DNA from: Utricularia gibba
Lineage: Eukaryota > Streptophyta > Magnoliopsida > Lamiales > Lentibulariaceae
Length of the DNA stretch: 64,000 bases
Assembly (NCBI GenBank): GCA_002189035.1
Contig: NEEC01000026.1
Coordinates: 434,001-498,000 of the forward strand
Direction: 5' to 3'
The notes under the pieces: model-generated
Told to the model about the DNA's origin: nothing
The model's database searches: none
Seen by the model: only the letters and a program-made list of their open reading frames with translations
Made by a program: the position numbers and the translations under genes
Shown: piece by piece, positions 1-11,661 of the stretch
Layout: each line of letters opens with the position of its first letter
How positions within the stretch are numbered: the first letter of the stretch is position 1

Positions 1-891
<891 letters not shown>

Positions 892-1075
892 TCCTCAAGA
901 ATACGAACAGAAAAAATCAACGATCGCAGCAACAAAGAGCTGGGAATCGAACATGAATACAAGATTACTGCCGTAGGCTGAAACTGAGAGGAAACGTAAA
1001 CGCTGATCCTTGGTTTCGCAGGCTGGGTGCCTGTACTGTATAGTTCATTAATTAATATTTAATTGGACATTTTGG

Positions 1076-1605
1076 GCCGCCGGGTTATATTTCGAGTTCG
1101 GACTCGGGTTGGATCCGAATTTCAGGTAATAGTGGTACGGGTCGGACTCGTACCCGTACGAATCGGACCCGCCGGATAAAAAATTCAGTGGCTGACTCGG
1201 CGGGTCAAACTCGTACGGGTAAAGTGCTTGACTCGACTCGTACCCACCCGGGTTGAAGTGTTCTTGGCTCGTCGATCCTTCACTTAACTCCCACATGAGC
1301 CCCAACAGGCCCCTAGGTTGCTTTCTGGAAAATATTTATGTTACTGACATAGAAGGACCCAGCCTTCTCCCCTCGGGTTTCCACCAGTACAATACAATGA
1401 TTCCCACCCAACAGTGGATGCCACACGGTGGACAACCAAGGAGAAGTAACTGCGTGCACTGGTACGGGTTGACGGGTCAACCCGTACCCGTCTATCTCGA
1501 CTCGCACCGTACCCATCTAGTGACGGGTACGAGTCACGGATTGACTCGTTACGAGTCAACCCGCGGGTCGGACGGGTTGACCCGGACTCGTACCCAGCTC
1601 TAGAA
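1076..1605. repeat. Degenerate CGGGT/ACTCGTACCCG repeat block, probably a remnant hAT-type MITE
   Basis: The spacer between ARFB1 and NDUFS6 is filled by short imperfect units built on CGGGT, ACTCGTACCCG and GGGTTGACCCGT in both orientations. They form two clusters (about 1080-1260 and 1450-1605) around a unique core. Subterminal repeats of this kind and a right edge reading CCCAGCTCTA (TAGAGCTGGG inverted) are typical of non-autonomous hAT elements. No clear left terminal repeat or 8-bp target duplication was found, so the class is an inference. Short open frames here encode only low-complexity peptide and are not genes. Confidence 0.45.
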
Positions 1606-1682
1606 TACTCAAGGCAGTTCAAATACCTCCTCATCCTCAACTTTGGCTTCCCTCTGGAATCTCACGCATTATTCAGCGAGCT

Positions 1683-2469
1683 ATGGCGGCATTTTGGAGA
1701 ACGGACGCCGTAAGGATGGGGTCTCACCTGATGAAAAACCTAACTCGATCCCCAAATTCTCGCAGCGTCAGCGGTATCGTTAACCGCGAAATCATTACGT
1801 CGCATACTGAGAAGTGGATGCAGGTATTCCGAATTTCTGATGTATGCTAGGTGGGTGGTTATTGTTATTGGGGCGGGTTTGCATCGAGAATCAGACGTGT
1901 ATACTAAATTTTGTGCAGCTTGTGCATGTTAGCCCCCAATTTAGTTACTGCTTAGGGTTCCTTGACTTCATAGATGCTTTATTCGTAATGTCGTGATGGT
2001 GAGTGATGAATCAATAGCTTGTTCTTTGAAGCAGCAATAAGCCATTGTTGTACTGGTGCACAGCCATTGACTACTGCTTTCATTTGAATAGCATAGCTTG
2101 TTCTTTGTGGGCGTTATGAGTTGATTTGGGTCTTTTAATATGTCTATTGTGATGCTTCAGACTCTCTGTCTAACCCAACGATGCAGGATTTTAGCAAAAA
2201 GTCTCCAATGGAACTGATCAGTGAAGTTCCACCAATAAAAGTACAAGGAAGGATTGTTGCCTGTGAAGGAGGTACTGTTTAATCTTTCCCCTACCCTTGT
2301 TTAACATAGATTTCTATTGAATCTAAAATCTACTACTCGAAGTTTCTTCCTTTCTCCAGATACGAACCCAGCACTAGGCCATCCAATTGAGTTCATATGT
2401 CTTGACAAGGCTGAACCTGCTGTATGCAAGTACTGTGGTTTACGATACGTGCAAGACCATCATCACTAG
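1683..2469 (+). CDS. NDUFS6: NADH dehydrogenase iron-sulfur protein 6, mitochondrial (complex I 13-kDa subunit)
   Basis: This is an accessory subunit of respiratory complex I in the mitochondrial matrix arm. It binds zinc and is needed for late assembly (family knowledge). Exons 1683-1823, 2187-2271 and 2360-2469 join in phase to give 111 residues, close to the roughly 110 residues of plant homologues. Residues 1 to about 35 are rich in Arg and Ser and poor in acidic residues, as expected of a mitochondrial presequence. The mature part contains VQGRIVACEGDTNPALGHPIEF and ends with CKYCGLRYVQDHHH, which supplies the Cys-His-Cys-Cys zinc ligands of the CHCC finger domain. It lies head-to-head with the ARFB1 gene across a spacer of about 0.8 kb. 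The start is the first ATG of the frame and is followed by the targeting peptide. No defects were seen. Confidence 0.95.
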
Positions 2470-3924
2470 ACTGATGCTCGGGTGAGTGTTGCATCGGGTG
2501 TCATCTTAATAAGGATTACGTTTGAGACATTTTCAGTGGACTTTGCCTCTTGACTTTGGCTGCAACCATGGTTGAGTCTGTAAAGGATTTGACTGTTCCA
2601 TGGATTTTATCTGTGCCTGTAACAAGAATACAGGAAAATGTTCCTTCTCCATAGAAGCAAATTTCCAAACCAAAAGTCTCCTACCTCTAGCAATGGAGCA
2701 TATATGATCAACATCTGAAGCCTCACCAGTTTCTCAGAATGATATCAAATCATCCTTGGTCGCCTGCTTTTTCTTTGCATCTGTTTCTGATGTGCCACCA
2801 GTCCGCATGCCGAAGATCATCTCATCGTTGTTATCACCCCCACGGCTTCTAGGTTGTCCGGTGGATGGCTTCCGGATTAGAGCTTCTTCTTGTGCCATTG
2901 GAGAGTCGTCGGGTTCAGCGGCTGCGGGAATCATAGCCAGCCGGCTGGGCCATCTTCTTACTGGCAGCACTAGGTCTCTTCATCTCCTCATATTTGGATA
3001 CAACTGTCTGGATTTCATCATTCACGTTTATCGCTTCAAAAAGCAGAGCGTCGTTATCTCCAGCTGCTTCTATGATTCTTTGAACTGTGCGCTGAGAATT
3101 CCGACACTGTTAGTCAAGTCATCATCCTGCAGAAAACAATCAAAATCTTCAGCTTCCAATTCGGCTACTGCTCTATGTATGATGCAGCAGAACATTCCCA
3201 TTCCCATCAAACTCCAGACTGATGTTATGATGGCTGATGGGGCATCGGCAATATGCTGTGATTATAGTACCTGCAGAGCATCTTGCTGCGGAGGAGAGGA
3301 AAGCAGAGTGTTGAGAAGCTCCACACTGTTTCTTGCAACATCGAATGCTTCCTTCCTTTGAAAATGAAGTTGCTCCCCGACAGTCGACTCCGTTTCTGCT
3401 ACTGATGTTGGCGGGGTGAAGATAGGAGCCAGGCTCTCGTTGTCACGACCAGGAAGCCGTACCCCCCTCCATCTCAGACTCTGCAGAAACGAAAAGCATT
3501 CAAGCATCTCAAAACCCGCTCCGCTGTAAAGTGACGCAAGTACCTTGTAGGTCTCTTCAAAAACAGGCAGGTACCTTGTTCCGGCTGTTGACCACAGTCT
3601 GGGGATCCTCAATCATCCTAACCATCTCATCCATAACCCTTTCGGCTGCAACCTCCGAGAAGGCCTTCTCACAATTTTTCACCACAGTTTCGAGCAACAG
3701 AAGAGCCAAGTACTGAACTCTAGGGTTCTTCCAAGCAATCCTCTCTCTTTATCCCCCTGATGAACTCCAGGTTGCTGATTCTTTTATGGTCCACCATATC
3801 ACAGAGGTGAAGATTGGCACCCCAGTCGAGTTCATCCAGCGTCTCCGATGTGGCTTCCTCAACAAGCTTGTCCGTCTGATTCCAGCTTTGAAGAGCTCCT
3901 TCACTTTGACGCTGATGGAGCTGG

Positions 3925-4136
3925 TGTTGAAGAGTACACTTGAACCGGTCCTTATGCTAACGAGGAGTTGTGGTTGAAGATGGATAAGAATAGGTAGTTG
4001 TGTTGCTTTGTTTAAAAAAGATGTGTGTTGTTTACAATTAGCAGAGTGAGTAATTAATCATGAAAAGGCTTGTTCTTCGAGCGCAATCGCCCTGTTTTCA
4101 TTCTAGTTTCTTTAGCTTTTCCAATTCATTCCAACA
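3925..4136 (+). repeat. 5' LTR of the short copia element
   Basis: It starts TGTTG and ends CAACA and is 212 bp long. It matches 6373-6635 apart from a missing 53-bp block between GAAGATGG and ATAAGAATAGG and scattered substitutions. The primer-binding site follows two bases later. Confidence 0.9.
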
Positions 4137-4279
4137 AAGTGGTATCAAAGCCTTAAGTTCCTATGGCTAACACACCATCTCTTCCTGTCCCTGCACTGAT
4201 GAAAGAAAATTATGCTAATGCAGCATAACAGAGTCATTACAAAAAAATTCCGAAGGAGTTCTAGGCTGATGCAGCGAGC

Positions 4280-6391
4280 ATGGCAGTGTACCTGCTTAAC
4301 AGAGTCATTACAAAAAATTTGCAACAAATGACTCCACAGGAAGCTTGGAGTGGGATAAAACCAAATGTTTCTCATTTGAATATTTTTGGTAGCCTTGCTT
4401 ATATGCACATTTCTGATGAGAAACGTGGCAAGCTAGATGAAAAGAGCAAGAAATTGATTTTTCTAGGTTATGATTCACGCTCAAAAGGCTACGAATTGTT
4501 TGATCCTGAGAAGGGAGAAGTTCACTTCAGTTCTGATGTTATGTTTGATGAGACTGGTAGTTGGGATTGGAACCACCAGAATGTATCTCACCGTTATACG
4601 TTTTATGATGACTTTGATGCTGTAGATGAAACTAGTGCTCCTGATCATGACAACTCAGCATCTATTTCTTCATTGGCTGATGGACAGCAAAGTCCTGATG
4701 TAATGTCAAGCTCTCCTAGTGCTGGCCCATGAGGGACCAGATCCCTTTCAGACATTTATCAGCAGTCCTACTCCATGGTTGTAGATATTGATTTTTCTAA
4801 CTACTGTTTTTACTTAAATGATGCTCCCACAAGCTACGAGGAAGCTATCAAGTTAACCATGTGGCGGAAGGCCATGGATGAAGAAATCCTCTCCATTCAG
4901 AAAAAAAAAAAAGACTTGGATGTTGGATTATCTTCCTCCATCTCATGATGCTATTGGTTTTAAGTGGATATTTAAAATAAAGAAGACTGCTGGTGGAGAG
5001 GTGGAAAGGTACAAGGCCAGGTTAGTGGCCAAAGGATATAAAAAAAAGAGGGAGTTGATTATGATGAAGTTTTTGCACCGGTTGCTCATATGGAGATGGT
5101 AAGATTGCTAATTGCCCTTGCTGTCCATCATGGTTGGAAGATATTTCAACTTGATGTCAAAACTACCTTCTTGAATGGCATTTTGGAGGAGGAGGTTTAC
5201 CTCGAACAACCACCTGGGTATGTGGTGGAAGGAGTTGAAACTAAGGTTCTATGTCCGCAAAAAGCCTTATATGGCTTGAAGCAAGCTCCAAGAGCTTGGA
5301 ATGCACGGATTGATGGTTATTTTCAGAAAATGGGGTTCCTCTGTTTCCCTCATGAGCATGCCCTATATGTTTGAACCATAGAGTCTGGTAAGCTGCTCAT
5401 TGTATGTCTCTATGTTGATGACTTAATTGTCACTGGATCATATGCTGAAGGTGCAGAAAACTTTAAGAATGCTACGCAGAAAGAGTTTGAGATGAAAAAT
5501 TTAGGCCTCATGTCATTTTATCTTGGCCTTGAAGTAAAGCAAAAAAATGCAGGCATATTCCTTTCTCAATCACAGTTTGCTAAAGACATTCTGAAGAAAT
5601 TTAAGATGCTTGAAAGCAATAGTGTTGCGACACCTGTTGAATCTTGCCTTAAGCTTTTTTCTGATAATGCCTTTGTTGAATCAGTAGATGCCTCAAATTA
5701 CAGGAGTTTAGTTGGAAGCTTAAGGTACCTCACGAGTACTAGGCCTGACATACTCTTTGGAGTTGGGTTAGTCTGCAGGTTTATGGAAAAGCCAACTCAA
5801 ACTCATATGAAGGCTGCAAAAAGAATTCTGCGTTATGTTAGAGGCACTATTGATCATGGCATCTGGTATATGAGGTCTTGAAATCTTGAATTACATGGCT
5901 TCAGTGATAGTGACTGGGCAGGGAATAAAGATGACTCAAGGAGCACAACTGGGTTTGTATTCTTCATGGGAAATTCAGCGTTTGCGTGGACTTCAAAAAA
6001 GCAGCCCATTGTGACTCTCTCTACGTGTGAGGCTGAGTATGTGGCAGCCAATGCTTGTGTCTGCCATGGTGTCTAGCTCAAGCTTCTACTTGCAGGAATT
6101 GGATATATGCAATCTACGCCAACGAAGATATATGTTGACAACAAATCTGCGATATCTTTAGGGAAGAACCCAGTGATGCATGAGCGAAGTAAACACATTG
6201 AGACCAGGTTTCACTTTATTCGGGAGTGCATCAAAGACAAGAAAATTGAGTTGCTATTTGTTAAAGGTGGCGATCAGATCGCAAATATCTTCACCAAGCC
6301 GCTGAAGCTGAGTAGGTTCTCTCAACTGCATCATCTGTTGGGTTTACGAAGTGGTTCAAGTTTAAGGGAGGCTGTTGAAGAGTACACTTGA
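4280..6391 (+). pseudogene. Copia pol remnant: integrase C-terminus, reverse transcriptase, RNase H
   Basis: Successive frames read an integrase C-terminal part (4280-4732, GSLAYMHISDEKRGKLDEKS), a reverse transcriptase (4878-5881) and an RNase H (5882-6391, with STCEAEYVAA, VDNKSAI and FTKPL). The polymerase part contains GFKWIFKIK, YKARLVAKGY, FQLDVKTTFLNG, YGLKQAPRAW and the active-site block LYVDDLIVTG. Several stops and frameshifts break it (for example after HALYV, after WYMRS and after CHGV). Upstream, only about 15 codons of gag (MANTPSLPVPALMKENY) survive after the primer-binding site. The element could not mobilise itself. Confidence 0.93.
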
Positions 6392-6635
6392 ACCGGTCCT
6401 TATGCTAACGAGGAGTTGCGATTGAAGATGGAAACTGCTTGTGCTGAGCAGTTTTAGTTAGTTTCTTAGTGTCAGTTTTTATAGATAAGAATAGGTAGTT
6501 GTATTGCTTTATTTAAAAAGGGTGTGTTGTTTACATTTAGCAGAGTGAGTAATTAATCAGGAAAAGGCTTGTTCTTCGAGCACAATTGCCCTGTTTTCAT
6601 TCTGGTTTCTTCAGCTTTTCCGATTCATTCCAACA
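6373..6635 (+). repeat. 3' LTR of the short copia element
   Basis: This 263-bp LTR runs TGTTG to CAACA, is preceded by a purine tract and is followed directly by the target duplication GCTGG. It is longer than the 5' LTR and is probably nearer to the original sequence. Confidence 0.9.
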
Positions 6636-6699
6636 GCTGGCACTGGCAATAATCTTTTGCCCCACCTCCGAGCTCTTCAACCGCTCAACTTAAGTGGCT

Positions 6700-8640
6700 A
6701 TGACTTGTATTGGATGGAAGAGGATAAATGGTAAAAGTTATATTGTTTTAACTGCATCTTGGATTGACTCTTCTTGATGAATGCAGAAAAGAATTCTAGG
6801 TTTCAGGCCTTGGGATTTTTATCATACTGGAACACAAATTACTGAGTGTTTTTCTGATATATGTGTTGCCTATGGTATCCGTGAACATGTTTTCAATATT
6901 ACACTTCATAATGCTTCAAATAATGTTACTACTATTTTTGCTTTGAAGTCTTCTATGAATCTTGTATTAGGTGGTTATTTTCTTCATTCTAGGTATATTT
7001 GTCTTATTCTTAATTTTTGTATTCAAGATGCATTGCATATTATAGAGATTGATGATGCTTTAGCTTCTATTCGTAAATTAGTGTGTATTTTAAAAACTTC
7101 AAGTGTCAAGAGAGCTACTTTCAAATGTTATTGTGAACTTAAAGATGTACCATTTAGAACTCATTTAGAACTTTGAAATGTGATTTACCTGTTAAATGGA
7201 ATTCAACCTTGAAAATGCTTCAATTTGTGCTTCCTTATAAGCTTGTTATTGATCTATTTTTAACTATGGATAGTGACATTCAAATAGACTCTTCCGTTTT
7301 TACCATACTTGATGCTTTAGTTGATTTTCTTTAGGTTTTTCATTGATATATCGTGCTGTTTAGTGGGGGTTTACTACCCCATAACTTATTTGGTATTACC
7401 TACATTGATTAATGTGTCTTTGTTGTTTAAAAAGTCTTCTAATATCGAGTTGTTTAAAGAAGTTATTAATGCAATGAGTGTGAAGTTTATTAAATACTAT
7501 GAATGCATTCCTACTTTGTTTATTGTGACTACTATTCTTGATTCTAGAGTGAAAGTTAGTGGATTTCAAATTGGTTTGAATGTTGCGAAGTTCGTCCAGA
7601 ATTTTTGATTCCTTGTGCGAGTTTGTTTGATCAAAGAAGAAGAACGACGCAAGATTTTTAACGTGGAAACCCAAATCGGTAAAACCACGGGTGCTAATCA
7701 CACCAGATTCAGAAACCCTCCACTAATTAACGAGTTTCTGCACGGAGCAAGAACAGCTCCCAAGAACAGGCTCAACCGGCCAAATTTTCTCTCAACAAGA
7801 GAATGAGACGACTCTGCACTGATAGTCGCCTGAATGAATTATCACTTCTTCGCCTTCCTCGATTTTCAATCGAAGGTACGCCTAGATGAAGAATCACTGA
7901 CTGTTGAGCAAGAATTGCTCGCCCCAGAGGTCGCAAGACTCCTCTCTGTTTTTCTGCGATGAAGATGAAAACTGAACTAACGGTCACAATTACTCGATCC
8001 TTTTATAGCCTCCGGCGCTTGGGCTTCTATCTGAGAGACGGAAGGTTGGACTTTGGGCTTGGCTTTGTCAATTCATGCCCAGTTATTCTTCCAGCCCAAC
8101 ATTGAAGGTTTTTTATAATTATTATCAATCTCGTTAATATACCTGGTGTGTGTCTTAATGCTAACTCCATGTATGATAATGCTATAAAAGCACTTAGGTA
8201 TCTATATGAATTGTATGAAGTGGAGAATGGTGCTGCTAGATCTTCTAAACAAGTGGAGGATACTGAAGGGAATTCTACTACCACAAATGATTATTGGTCA
8301 ATGGTGATAGTTTTTGTTTTCACTTCTACAACTAATAAAACAAGTGAAGTGGCTCTGTATAATGCGATGCATCAATTAGCCAGATAGTAGGGAGATAACT
8401 TTGATATCTTGGATTAGTGGAAAGTTCAAGCATCTCTTTATCTGACCTTAGCTTTGGTTGTCAAAGATATCCTCACACCTATTGCTTTCATTGTGGCTTT
8501 TGAAAATGACTTTAGTTTAAGTGGTCGGGTTATTTCATCAAAAAAATCAAATTTGGCACCTAAAATATTAGAGTCTTGCATTTGCTTAAAAAATTGGTTA
8601 GCTGCAGATCAAAAGTTAGAAGTTGTGTTGATAAATCTAC
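6700..8640 (+). pseudogene. hAT-family transposase (BED/RICESLEEPER-like), dead and interrupted
   Basis: The plus strand reads a decayed hAT transposase. It begins near KRINGKSYIVLTASWIDSS and continues with QKRILGFRPWDFYHTG and ITLHNASNN. The HILN-like block (HSRYICLILNFCIQDAL) and the KCDLPVKWNSTLKML block (about 7178) follow, then VKFIKYYECIPTLF...LDSRVK. After an inserted LTR at 7606-8101 it resumes with NANSMYDNAIKALRYLYELYE. The C-terminal dimerisation region is about 8395-8640 (FDILD.WKVQASLYLTLALVVKDIL...SGRVISSKKSNLAPKILESCICLKNWL). Stops and frameshifts occur throughout. No terminal inverted repeats were recognised. Confidence 0.8.
7606..8101 (-). mobile_element. Probable solo LTR (copia-like) inside the hAT transposase remnant
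   Basis: A 496-bp block interrupts the transposase text. Read on the minus strand it starts TGTTGGGCTGG, has a TATA box GCTATAAAAGG about 100 bp in, carries GGTTTCCACGTTAAAAATC near its end and finishes AAGGAATCA. Thus it has TG...CA ends, a promoter and a U5-like tail, which is the structure of an LTR without an internal region. No matching 5-bp target duplication is visible at these borders, so the exact ends are uncertain. The element class is inferred from architecture. Confidence 0.55.
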
Positions 8641-9350
8641 AGCTTTTGTTTTGTGTGTTTTTATCCTCATTTTTATTATTATTGGTTGCAAGATTTTGTT
8701 GAAATTGAAGATGATGAAAAATTTTCCTCTACATTCAAAGCAAACTAATTTTTTTACTTATGTTTATTGTTTCTGGTTAGATTGCATCATCAAAAATTTT
8801 TTTTTATTGTTTTCTTTAATGAAAATCCCATCTTCCATATAAAGATTAAACATATTGAGGTATATTATCATTCTATTCAATAGAAAGTTTTGTAGGGAGA
8901 GATTGACATGAAACTAATTGCAATTAACAATTAAATAACATACATATTCACCAAACGACTCACAACAAGTTTCAAGAGATGTGAGAACAACTTGGAACAG
9001 TCCATAAATCATTAATTCTAGAGAGTCAACATTGACGGTGATGATAAGATACCAACATTGAAGAAGTAAAATCCAATCCAATTAAGAAAGAAGATAAAAT
9101 ATTTTTGAAGATGGTGACAAACTTTATTTCAAGAAAAATCTTGAAAAAAGGTAAAATAGTAAAAAAAAACAATCTAAAAATAACTAATATAAAATTATCT
9201 AAAATATTCCATATTGTAATATAAATAAAATAACAAGTATTTGAAAGTTGTGTGAAATTGTAAACATCTTTTTCAGATGTTAATAAAATCTCTTCTTCAA
9301 ATGTTTGTTCTATAATCTACAGAAAATGGTAGCAGTAGCTGCAGCACCAA
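8641..9350. other. AT-rich spacer without recognised genes
   Basis: This stretch follows the transposase remnant and is AT-rich with long A and T runs. It probably includes the decayed 3' end of the hAT element and the 3' flank of the NERD-domain gene. I see no coding sequence. Confidence 0.5.
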
Positions 9351-11095
9351 TCAGGCACTCAGCCACAGGGTAACAACTGAAGATAGCTTATACTTGCGCA
9401 CTTTGGATGAACTCTGTGGCTGGAAAAGTACCTCTGTGTTGGATCTAACAGTGGCTGCTTCCAGTTCCGAAGACGATTCCACACGATAATCGCGAGGAGT
9501 GTAGAGTACTCGGAGAGTCGAATTTGCTGCACACACGACATGCTTCAAAATCAGACGAGTGTACCCCATTGTTGATCAAAGGAGAAGGGAAGTGGAGGAA
9601 GAAGTACCTAGGCCGAACATGCTTATCTTCTCAACGCTCAGTTTACTCACTTTTGATCTCTTTATCTTCCTCAAGCTGCGAAGGTCTTCTTGCTTTCCTT
9701 TGAATTCCAGGAATTCTCCGAGGACATATCTCTTGCCACTGAGCTCTAGCCGATCAGAGGCTGGTGCGGTGCTGAGGATGGACTTGAGTTGCTCGTAAAA
9801 TGACTCCGGCAATTTGTCCTTCCCATCCTGAAGCATACCTTTAATCCAACCCGAGTATGATGAATGTTTTTGCTGGGGTTTCAGCTTTGCCCATTGATCA
9901 TAGGTCATGACATCGGGTGGAAACGAATCTGGATCGATGGCACTGCAAGAAATGGATTGAATCACGTGCACAAAAAGATTACTCTCTGAGGATGCAAGCA
10001 AAGCAATTTAAATAAGCACGCAGCCATAAGATGCATCATGAAAAGGCAGAAAACAGTGGACAGCCATTGATGCTTCCAAATCACAAGAAGAGTACACCAT
10101 GGAGAATTACTGAATTTCATAAAGTTGAGCAGAGAAATAAGAAAGTAAGCATACCGAAAACCAGGGTTTGGGCATATGACTTTGCAAGAAAGAAAACCTT
10201 CCGGAAGTGTGACCCCTCTTTTTTCAAGATACTCTTCGAGGATAGGAACCAGCCTTTTGGTTTCAGCTACCTACATCACATGGGCAACTCAAAACTGAGG
10301 CTTTGATGCCAGAAATGCAAGCTTCGACCCATGCACAAAAACATTTAGTAACAAATGATGCATTCATCAGATAGTATATATGAGCACACAGGTTTTGAAA
10401 AACTTACAGGATCTGTGACACACTCCGTTTTTCCATGGCTTACATCTGTGCATACCCAGCTTCCATCCTTATCAATAGAAATAAATCCAGACACATTCTT
10501 CACAGAAATAACTGCAGCCTCCCTACAAAAGTGAATGCGAAGACACAGACTGATGATCAAGTTTCACAAGCCACCTTCGGTCACAACTCGGACAAAAAAT
10601 AAAGAGCGATCTTCCTACTAACATGGACATACAAAAATGGGTTTCACTCTTGAACCATTCAGTACAGTTCAGCCTCACAATCAGATGTGAAGGAAATTGG
10701 AAAAAAAGTAATAGTATAAGCAATCCACAAAGGAAAAGAAGTGGAGAATTTACTGATTAGTAACAAGAACAAGATCAATATTCTGGCGAGAAGCGGAATC
10801 AGAGTCTGGAATTTGAACCCCAACATAGACTTTGCTTCCACGGTATAGCTTTTCCAGCCTGCACAAATCAATAAGCGAAAAAATATCACAAAACCCACAA
10901 GAGAAAATGAGCGGAGCATCCTAATTTCTGATCATCTGTCAAACCGATAGAAATAGTAGCGGAGAACCTGTTGGCTACGGCGAAAAGGGCGTTGAAGTGG
11001 GAAGAATCCAGATCGAGTAAGGTGTCATCTTCGTAGAAGAAGCGCGTCACGAGGTAATAGAGGGCGAGACCGAAAACCAGCGCTAACCAGATCAT
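9351..11095 (-). CDS. NERD-domain (nuclease-related domain) membrane-anchored protein
   Basis: Six exons on the minus strand (10968-11095, 10754-10858, 10408-10522, 10155-10270, 9608-9942, 9351-9526) join in phase to a 324-residue protein. The N-terminus MIWLALVFGLALYYLVTRFF is a single membrane anchor. Residues about 35-150 resemble the NERD fold, with NIDLVLVTN (Asp71) and VISVKNVSGF (Lys86). Residue 84 is Ser where nuclease-like members carry Glu. CKVICPNPGF follows, then a basic C-terminal part (LRSLRKIKRSKVSKLSVEK) and VLYTPRDYR near the end. The last exon matches the ending I expect of plant homologues. The biochemical role in plants is not known to me, so a nuclease function should not be assumed. 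It is head-to-head with the ROCK1-type gene and they share a promoter region of about 0.57 kb. Confidence 0.82.
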
Positions 11096-11661
11096 CGCAT
11101 CGCCTTCTTCTGATCAACAGTACAGAGGTCAGTGGGAAATCAAAGACGTTATTATAAATTTATACCGGACTGGGGCTCTCTAGTGATTAGTCTAGTCCTC
11201 GTCCTCCCCTCTATTTAAAGCCCACGCCATATGCCTAGCTTCTGACTCTCAAGGAATATACAACTTATTTTGCTCTCTGTGACGACGTCTTGTACACGAA
11301 TTCAGAAACATAATCACCCACCATTATTTCAGATCTGCTTCTTCGATCACAGCGTCCCTGCCGATTCATACATTCTTAGTGGGTTTTCATGGGGGATTGA
11401 TTCTTAGTTGTCGCCGAAATCATGGTTTGATGTTCTCTGAATCTGTGTATTCCATTTTATCAGTTCTAGTAGCAGAAGTGATCTTTACTCCCTGATAATG
11501 AAAGTTGAATCATGTAGGACAAGGATGGAGGTTTAATTCATCGTGATGTCGAGAGCCTTCTTGGGAAGCAACATTCAGGTTCTGGGTGCTGATTGCTTAA
11601 ACTTGTTTTTTTCCTTCAGTGAGTATTAGCAGCATTCTCTGCTTCTGTGGTAGATTCTTCG
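11096..11661. promoter_or_regulatory. Shared spacer between NERD-domain gene and ROCK1-type gene
   Basis: Only about 0.57 kb separates the two divergent start codons. It must hold both 5' UTRs and any bidirectional promoter. A TATA-like CTATTTAAAG lies at about 11211-11220, pointing to the plus-strand gene. No other element is clear. Confidence 0.45.

Larger units (their letters stand above)
3925..6635 (+). mobile_element. Ty1/copia retrotransposon, short, internally deleted, with GCTGG target duplication
   Basis: A complete but dead element. The 5' LTR is 3925-4136 and the 3' LTR is 6373-6635, both TGTTGAAGAG...TTCCAACA. A perfect 5-bp duplication GCTGG lies at 3920-3924 and 6636-6640. The primer-binding site TGGTATCAAAGCC begins at 4139 and matches initiator-Met tRNA, and a polypurine tract AAGGGAGG precedes the 3' LTR. 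The LTRs differ at about a dozen positions, and the 5' copy lacks a 53-bp block of the 3' copy, so the insertion is old. The internal part is only 2.2 kb: nearly all gag, protease and the integrase core are gone. The element sits inside the TOM1-like gene in opposite orientation. Confidence 0.92.
2734..6700 (-). pseudogene. TOM1-like (TOL1-type) ESCRT ubiquitin-binding protein, broken
   Basis: The minus strand spells most of a TOM1-LIKE protein, with VHS and GAT domains, that sorts ubiquitinated cargo at endosomes. Recognisable pieces run 3' to 5'. The C-terminal tail DEMIFGMRTGG...DDLISF ends at 2734. GAT segments EAFDVARNSVELLNTLLSS and EALLFEA-like text follow. VHS segments YLPVFEETYK, CEKAFSEVAAERVMDEM and EATSETLDELDWGANLHLCDMVDH come next. 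The N-terminal piece EVGQKIIASASSISVKVKELFK continues across the copia insertion into 6636-6700. Introns are kept, so it is not a processed copy. Lesions are a loss of about 16 codons after NSRNK, at least two frameshifts in the VHS exon, an in-frame stop in the last exon, and a retrotransposon inserted at 3925-6635. It is almost certainly non-functional. Confidence 0.88.

Noticed and set aside
1048-1640. Several overlapping frames of 67-116 codons in the CGGGT block
   Set aside because: They translate a short DNA repeat into low-complexity peptide, occur on both strands and match no family.
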